Assembly: GCA_017523185.1 (NCBI GenBank)
Contig: JAFWXB010000121.1
Coordinates: 1 to 8,479, forward strand
Length of the DNA: 8,479 nt
Origin: Lachnospiraceae bacterium
GTDB lineage: Bacteria > Bacillota_A > Clostridia > Lachnospirales > Lachnospiraceae
Direction of reading: 5' to 3'
The notes below the pieces were generated by a model. The model saw only the letters and a program-made list of their open reading frames with translations. It searched no databases and was not told the origin of the DNA. The position numbers and the translations under genes are program-made. Below are positions 4,462 through 8,479 of this stretch, piece by piece. Position 1 is the first letter of the stretch; the number at the start of each line of letters is the position of its first letter.

Positions 4462-5436
4462 TTATCCCCTTTCATTTTTCAGCATTTCTCTATACTCTTC
4501 TTGTTCTATTTCTGATATACCTAATACATTCATAGCTTCTAATTCTGATAAATGCATATTTTTCATTAAATTTATAATAGAAACTAATACGCCTTGTTTT
4601 TTTCCTTGTTCTATCCCTTTTTTTCTGCCTTTTTCTTCTACGCCTTTACTTAAATTACACATCTCAGTTACCTCTCTTTCTAACCTTTGGGTCATCTGTA
4701 TCTGAAAATCTTCTCTTAATATCTGCTTCTTTTCTTGTACATTTGTATCTGTAGATAACAAGGTATCTAATAATTTCAATACTCCATTATAATTTTTATC
4801 TTTTGATTCTCCTAAGCACAATAAAATAACAGTCATTAAATCATAATTGATTTTTTCTTGTTTTACATTTCCTATCATATTTTCTTCTGTAATTATATAA
4901 CGTGTAATACTATTTTGCCATTTCTTTGGTGGAGTTGTACATACCCAAATAGAATATACTTTTTTAATTTTTTCATAATGAGAACCTTCAAACTCTGTAC
5001 CATATTGAGCTGAAATCATACGACTACAATAATAAATTCCTCTTTTAATTAAGGGATAGCCAGGATAAAAATCATTTTGTGCTTCTACATTGATAATTAA
5101 CTGTATTTTTTCTTTTGAATTTGGAACAAATGCTAAAAAACGAATATCATAAGTGATTGTTCCCTCTGTCATAGTTGTATCTTCTGTATTCAATCCTCGT
5201 ATCATAGATGCATTTGTTTCATCTGGTAAAACAGCTACTTTACTTACTTGTGGTGTACCCTCTATATATTTTTCTGATATTTCATTGACATCATAATCTT
5301 TATATTCTTCCAAACAAGATTTCATAATCCATGCAAGAATAATTTTCTCTGAAAGCAGACATTTACAAGCCTCATCATATTTGGCTTTATCATCTGCAAT
5401 TCGTATATTTTTTGCAATTGTTGTTTCTATATCCAT
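4462..5436 (-). CDS. Rpn-family PD-(D/E)XK nuclease (annotated elsewhere as transposase-like)
   Basis: A 324-residue protein; AGGAG at 5445-5449 is 8 nt before the ATG. It belongs to the Rpn/PDDEXK_2 'recombination-promoting nuclease' group, DNA endonucleases with toxic or anti-phage roles in E. coli. Motifs: catalytic Asp97 in TYDIRFLAF, then INVEAQ (115-120) with Glu118 and Gln120, the E-x-Q form of the (D/E)xK site, followed by YPLIKRGIYYCSRMISAQYG (127-146) as in family members. The C-terminus (259-324) is a KG/EQ-rich linker, then VLVSIINLMKNMHLS and a helical end. The catalytic residues and length look intact. The nucleotide sequence contains GAGAGG (4671-4676) 8 nt before Met259, a possible internal start for the C-terminal domain. 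It probably has its own transcription unit, with a palindrome just upstream and the terminator at 5583-5619 isolating it from the P-loop gene. Confidence 0.88.
   Translation of the reverse strand: MDIETTIAKNIRIADDKAKYDEACKCLLSEKIILAWIMKSCLEEYKDYDVNEISEKYIEGTPQVSKVAVLPDETNASMIRGLNTEDTTMTEGTITYDIRFLAFVPNSKEKIQLIINVEAQNDFYPGYPLIKRGIYYCSRMISAQYGTEFEGSHYEKIKKVYSIWVCTTPPKKWQNSITRYIITEENMIGNVKQEKINYDLMTVILLCLGESKDKNYNGVLKLLDTLLSTDTNVQEKKQILREDFQIQMTQRLEREVTEMCNLSKGVEEKGRKKGIEQGKKQGVLVSIINLMKNMHLSELEAMNVLGISEIEQEEYREMLKNERG
4660..4676 (-). promoter_or_regulatory. Internal ribosome binding site and start in the Rpn gene
   Basis: GAGAGG (4676-4671, minus) precedes ATG (4662-4660) by 8 nt, in frame with the Rpn protein at Met259. 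The same GAGG-8 nt-ATG arrangement is kept in both stand-alone tail copies, at 2051 and 4410. The conserved Glu uses GAG in all three copies although GAA is favoured in such AT-rich DNA. Confidence 0.5.
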
Positions 5437-5457
5437 AATATCATCTCCTATAATATA

Positions 5458-5483
5458 ATTCTAACATACTCATATATTAGAAT
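5458..5483. promoter_or_regulatory. 26-bp palindrome upstream of the Rpn gene
   Basis: Arms ATTCTAACATA (5458-5468) and TATATTAGAAT (5473-5483) match at 10 of 11 positions around CTCA. It sits just upstream of the Rpn Shine-Dalgarno (5445-5449) and contains a TAATAT that could be a -10. It is a good candidate for a repressor operator or a leader hairpin. Confidence 0.45.
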
Positions 5484-5741
5484 CCACATTATTTTTTCTC
5501 TGCTTCTTTACTTTTTACACCAATTTTTACAACATTTTTGTAAAAACAGATAAAATTTGACAACATTTGATAAAAAGAAAAAAGCTTGACAAATGCTTAT
5601 TTTATTGCATTTACAAGCTCTGATAAAAACACATAAAACATATCATCTAGTAACAAGAGGTGAGTGCTAAAATTTTCTGATAATTTTTGCAAACCTTTGA
5701 TTTTCAAGGGTTTGTAAGTTCTAAAATTTTTATAATATATC
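5484..5741. other. AT-rich intergenic region between the Rpn and P-loop genes
   Basis: No gene is supported here. It holds an inverted repeat with perfect 9-bp arms TTTTTACAA / TTGTAAAAA (5524-5532, 5538-5546), the terminator at 5583-5619, recurring GATAAAA words (about 5549, 5569, 5622), and a hairpin CAAACCTTTGA / TCAAGGGTTTG (5690-5714). That last hairpin is 27 nt after the P-loop gene stop but is not followed by a U-tract. A consensus promoter for the Rpn gene was not found. Confidence 0.6.
5583..5619 (-). terminator. Intrinsic terminator downstream of the P-loop gene
   Basis: Stem AGCTTG..AAATGC (5583-5596) with GCATTT.CAAGCT (5607-5619) and a 10-nt loop. On the minus strand it is followed at once by TTTTTCTTTTT. 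It lies about 120 nt after the stop of the gene at 5742-6533 and should separate it from the Rpn gene. Confidence 0.8.
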
Positions 5742-6533
5742 TTACTTAATCAATTTTATAATATCTTCTATCTTCCACTCTTTTGCTGTAAGAATTACTG
5801 CTTTATTATCAATTACTTCTTTTATAATACGCAATTCCAATTGTTGTCTATGTTGAAAATGGGTTATCATATCTTCCAATGTCCTATATCCATAACTTTT
5901 GCCATATGGAGAATCTATCAAATATTTCAACATCATTGGATACCACATTTCATTTCCCATACTATCACTACGTTCTTTTTTTATTATTGCAATACTTTCT
6001 TCTAATTTATCGCTATATAAATACAATAATAAAAAGTGTTCTTTATCAATTTTACTATATAATTCATAATAAAATGTCACAATTTCATCATCACTTAATT
6101 GATAAAATAAAATCAATTCTTCTATAATATTTTGAAAAAACGAACATTCCAATAAATAATCTGTTTCTGTAAAATTTTTATACCTTGTAAAAATAATTTC
6201 TTTAAATTCTTGTAACGTTTTTCTTCCATTATATATTTCAAATTTTTCTAATTCTTTATGAAAATTTGGAACATCTGTAATAATTTTTGTATAAGAAATT
6301 ATAAAATGGTTATCTTCTTGAACTGTATTTTTTATTATTTCATCTTGTAATGTATTATACTGTTTTAAAATAGCGTCATATTCTTCTTTTGTCATCCATG
6401 TACACCATGCCAGTTCTACCGGGGAATAATCACCTTCTCTGCAAATATGTAACTGTGGCAAGACAGTAAAAATGCGATTTAACAAGGTAGATTTACCCAT
6501 TCCTTGAATTCCTTCTATAAATATATTTTTCAT
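5742..6533 (-). CDS. P-loop kinase-like NTPase of uncharacterized family
   Basis: A 263-residue cytoplasmic protein. A Walker A motif GIQGMGKST (8-16) starts directly after the first beta strand, as in thymidylate and deoxynucleoside kinases. Other conserved-looking segments are CREGDYSPVELAW (31-43), YTKIITD (81-87), EIYNGR (99-104), LECSFFQNIIEEL (128-140, at the place of the 'DR' strand of dNK/TMK kinases) and KKERSD (185-190), resembling a LID with catalytic Arg. I recall similar unnamed proteins in Lachnospiraceae, but no proven substrate. Phosphoryl transfer to a small molecule is a reasonable inference from the fold; the specific reaction is unknown. The Shine-Dalgarno is weak (AGGA, 12 nt from ATG), suggesting low expression. 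It is transcribed separately: terminators lie on both sides. Confidence 0.8.
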   Translation of the reverse strand: MKNIFIEGIQGMGKSTLLNRIFTVLPQLHICREGDYSPVELAWCTWMTKEEYDAILKQYNTLQDEIIKNTVQEDNHFIISYTKIITDVPNFHKELEKFEIYNGRKTLQEFKEIIFTRYKNFTETDYLLECSFFQNIIEELILFYQLSDDEIVTFYYELYSKIDKEHFLLLYLYSDKLEESIAIIKKERSDSMGNEMWYPMMLKYLIDSPYGKSYGYRTLEDMITHFQHRQQLELRIIKEVIDNKAVILTAKEWKIEDIIKLIK

Positions 6534-6621
6534 ATTTTATATTTTTCCTATTTTTAATAATATAATTCTTTTTTAATTCTTTCATCAATTTTATATTGTA
6601 CTTTAACTTTATTCAATATTA

Positions 6622-6656
6622 AGAAAAGAATCATTTATTTCAAATGATTCTTTTCT
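6622..6656 (-). terminator. Terminator of the LURP-one-like gene
   Basis: A perfect 15-bp stem, AGAAAAGAATCATTT (6622-6636) with AAATGATTCTTTTCT (6642-6656), and a 5-nt loop, starting 18 nt after the stop of the gene at 6674. The minus-strand side of the stem is T-rich (TTCTTTTCTTAAT). Confidence 0.75.
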
Positions 6657-6673
6657 CTTAAGATAGTATAGTT

Positions 6674-7171
6674 CTAATTGCCAACATCTACACTTACACC
6701 ACTATTATTACTTTCTGTTACACAATCAATTGCAAGCACAACTGCAAGTGCTATGATTTCATCTTGGCTATCTTGAATATTGAGTTCATAACAATCACCC
6801 CAAGTTACCCATTCTTTATGTATCGTAACAATCGTATATCCATTTTTTTTAATCTCATAGTCATGTTCCATGAATCTGCCTTCTATACTCCAACCAAGTC
6901 CTTCTATACTATATTTAGGAAATAAAAAGGTAAATTCTTTTACAATTTCTGCAACTTGTGTACCATTTACAAAGACAAAATATTTTGGTAAAAAACTAAA
7001 TACTTTTTGCTGAATAAACGCAACTTCTCTGCCAACCATATCATAAACGTGTAGTTTTTTTCCAAAGGAAAACAATTCGCCTTCTACATAATATTTGTCT
7101 TGTCCATATTCATCTTTAATTGTAAATTTATCATTCCACGAAAACACCTTTTCTTTAATATATAATTTCAT
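6674..7171 (-). CDS. LURP-one-related (LOR/DUF567-type) protein
   Basis: A 165-residue protein with a GGGGAG-type ribosome site about 8 nt before the ATG. It shows the tubby-like beta-barrel repeat pattern of LURP-one-related proteins: KLYIKEKVFSWNDKFTIKDE (2-21), YYVEGELFSFGKKLHVYD (27-44), VAFIQQKVFSFLPKYFVFVNG (50-70), KYSIEGLGWSIEGRF (86-100), VTIHKEWVTWGDCYEL (114-129), then a C-terminal hydrophobic helix (EIIALAVVLAIDCV) that plugs the barrel in this fold. Bacterial members are soluble and widespread in Firmicutes; their function is not established, with lipid or membrane sensing proposed by analogy with tubby/scramblase relatives. The gene is monocistronic, with its own sigma-A promoter and terminator. 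Confidence 0.88.
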   Translation of the reverse strand: MKLYIKEKVFSWNDKFTIKDEYGQDKYYVEGELFSFGKKLHVYDMVGREVAFIQQKVFSFLPKYFVFVNGTQVAEIVKEFTFLFPKYSIEGLGWSIEGRFMEHDYEIKKNGYTIVTIHKEWVTWGDCYELNIQDSQDEIIALAVVLAIDCVTESNNSGVSVDVGN

Positions 7172-7203
7172 ACCTACATCTCCCCTCTGTTTTTTATAAA
7201 ATT

Positions 7204-7232
7204 AGCATATTCTTTTTCTTTTCCCATGTCAA
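7204..7232 (-). promoter_or_regulatory. Sigma-A promoter of the LURP-one-like gene
   Basis: On the minus strand a perfect -35 TTGACA (7232-7227), a 17-nt spacer and TATGCT (7209-7204) as -10. The start point near 7197 leaves a leader of about 25 nt that carries the Shine-Dalgarno. Confidence 0.7.
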
Positions 7233-7480
7233 TCTTTTTCAAATGATGCAAATTCTATAATTAAAATTTTTATAAAAATCCTATCTGATTCATAGTAAAA
7301 ATTATATAATTATATTTTTGTATACTGCATAAGAAAAAATACACACTCTTATCTGTCTTTTTCTTTCTTTTTATATTATTTTCTGATAAAATAAACATAT
7401 CGGTAGTCGTATATGTATTGGTATAAATAAGAATTGTTATATTAACATTTATCATCTAGGGCAAAAAAGGAGGATTTTCT
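7233..7480 (+). promoter_or_regulatory. Intergenic region with promoter and operator candidates for the KDG kinase gene
   Basis: No gene is supported in this AT-rich stretch. An extended -10, TGG-TATAAA (7419-7427), directs transcription to the right from about 7434; the -35 is poor. Two inverted repeats flank it: ACATAT-N10-ATATGT (7395-7416) over the -35 position, and TGTTA-TAT-TAACA (7435-7447) at the start point. Both are reasonable operator sites for a sugar-acid repressor. No clear CcpA cre site was seen. Confidence 0.45.
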
Positions 7481-8479
7481 ATGGAACATTTTAACCCGTT
7501 ATTAAAACACATTGACAGTCCAAAGTTTTTTACTATTGGCGAAATTATGCTGCGTTTAACACCTCCAAACTATGAAAAAATTCGTATGGCAAATACGTTT
7601 GAAGCAAGTTATGGTGGTAGTGAAGCAAACATTGCATTGGCTCTTGCAAATTTAGGAATTGACAGTACCTTTTTTAGTGTTGTTCCAAACAACAGTATTG
7701 GAAAAAGTGCAGTTCGTATGTTACGAAGCAATGATGTGCATTGTACACCTATGATTTTAAGCACACCGGAAGAAACACCTTCGCATCGTCTTGGTACTTA
7801 TTATTTAGAAACCGGATATGGAATTCGTGCAAGTAAAGTAACTTATGACAGAAAACATAGTGCATTTACAGAATATGATTATAACAACATTGATTTAAAC
7901 GAATTATTAGAAGGTTATGATTGGGTACATCTTAGTGGAATTACTCCGGCACTTTGTACAGGTTGTCGTAATTTAATTATTAACACTTTAAAAGTTGCAA
8001 AAGAAAAAGGGCTTACCGTTAGCTTTGATGGTAACTTTCGTAGTACGTTATGGACATGGGAAGAAGCTCGTGATTTCTGTACCGAATGTCTTCCTTATGT
8101 AGATGTCCTTATGGGAATTGAACCATATCATCTTTGGAAAGATGAAAACGACCACAGCAAAGGTGATGTAAAAGATGGTGTTCCATTACAGCCAACATAT
8201 GAACAACAAGATGAAATTTTCCAAAAATTTGTAGAACGTTATCCAAACTTAAAATGTATTGCTCGTCATGTACGTTATGCACATAGTGGTAGTGAAAACA
8301 GTTTAAAAGCATTTATGTGGTACGAAGGACATACATTTGAAAGTCGCTTATTTACATTCAATATTTTAGACCGTGTCGGTGGTGGAGATGCATTTGCAAG
8401 TGGTTTAATCTATGCTATGATGAAAGATTATCGTCCAATGGATATGATAAACTTCGCAGTTGCTAGTAGTGTTATTAAA
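7481..8479 (+). CDS. kdgK: 2-dehydro-3-deoxygluconokinase, PfkB family (3' end missing)
   Basis: The first 333 codons of a PfkB-family sugar kinase; the gene runs off the right edge, probably lacking about 10-20 residues. AAGGAGG (7467-7473) stands 7 nt before the ATG. Diagnostic features: FFTIGEIMLRLTPP near the N-terminus, the substrate-binding YGGSEANIA (44-52), SFDGNFRSTLW for KDG-kinase-like recognition, and the second PfkB signature DRVGGGDAFASG (297-308), with GGGD as anion hole and Asp303 as catalytic base. It phosphorylates 2-keto-3-deoxygluconate to KDPG with ATP, feeding uronate and pectin breakdown into glycolysis through KDPG aldolase, commonly the next gene. Codon use favours CGT and GGT, typical of well-expressed metabolic genes and unlike the accessory genes to its left. 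Related fructokinase or ribokinase activity cannot be excluded. Confidence 0.88.
   Translation, partial: MEHFNPLLKHIDSPKFFTIGEIMLRLTPPNYEKIRMANTFEASYGGSEANIALALANLGIDSTFFSVVPNNSIGKSAVRMLRSNDVHCTPMILSTPEETPSHRLGTYYLETGYGIRASKVTYDRKHSAFTEYDYNNIDLNELLEGYDWVHLSGITPALCTGCRNLIINTLKVAKEKGLTVSFDGNFRSTLWTWEEARDFCTECLPYVDVLMGIEPYHLWKDENDHSKGDVKDGVPLQPTYEQQDEIFQKFVERYPNLKCIARHVRYAHSGSENSLKAFMWYEGHTFESRLFTFNILDRVGGGDAFASGLIYAMMKDYRPMDMINFAVASSVIK

Noticed and set aside
5690..5714. Terminator of the P-loop gene
   Set aside because: The 11-bp stem is good but no U-tract follows on the minus strand; the stem with a T-run at 5583-5619 fits better.
5879..6127. 82-codon plus-strand frame
   Set aside because: It lies entirely antisense within the P-loop kinase gene and has no ribosome site or recognisable domain.
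7270..7455. 61-codon minus-strand frame
   Set aside because: It covers the promoter region of the KDG kinase gene, lacks a convincing Shine-Dalgarno and has low-complexity composition.
8109..8312. 67-codon minus-strand frame
   Set aside because: Antisense shadow of the KDG kinase gene; the His-rich product is the reverse reading of its codons.

Overview
The window is strongly AT-rich Firmicute DNA. The gene content (DUF5688-type protein, two tiny XRE repressors, an Rpn/PD-(D/E)XK 'transposase' with degenerate relatives, a minimal relaxase, a LURP-one-like protein, a KDG kinase) points to the Lachnospiraceae or close Clostridia. Strong AGGAGG-type Shine-Dalgarno sequences precede most genes. 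The species cannot be named from the sequence.

Layout. (1) 1-612: a partial secreted surface protein gene (minus) and a small XRE regulator (plus) diverge from one control region, which has a good minus promoter and three alternating ACATTA half-sites over its -10. (2) 824-1684: a DUF5688-like gene. (3) 1872-5436: an accessory block. Two C-terminal fragments of an Rpn-family nuclease (1872-2051 and 4201-4410) flank a degenerate mobilization module: a small helical protein, a second XRE regulator, a domain-sized HUH relaxase, a MobC-like RHH protein, an oriT-like hairpin region and an excisionase-like protein. No integrase is visible. A full-length Rpn gene follows at 4462-5436. (4) 5742-7171: two separately terminated minus-strand genes, an unusual P-loop kinase-like protein and a LURP-one-related protein. 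(5) 7481-8479: the first 333 codons of a PfkB-family 2-dehydro-3-deoxygluconokinase gene with its own promoter, probably the start of a uronate-catabolism transcription unit.

The most interesting signal is in the Rpn family. The full-length gene and both free-standing fragments share an internal GAGG, then exactly 8 nt, then an ATG opening the reading frame MCNLSKG. The C-terminal 59-69 residues therefore look like an independently translated small protein. Intragenic antitoxins made from the C-terminus are known for E. coli Rpn proteins, so this locus may hold an intragenic toxin-antitoxin pair plus two solo antitoxin-like copies. That interpretation is inference; the sequence pattern is directly visible.
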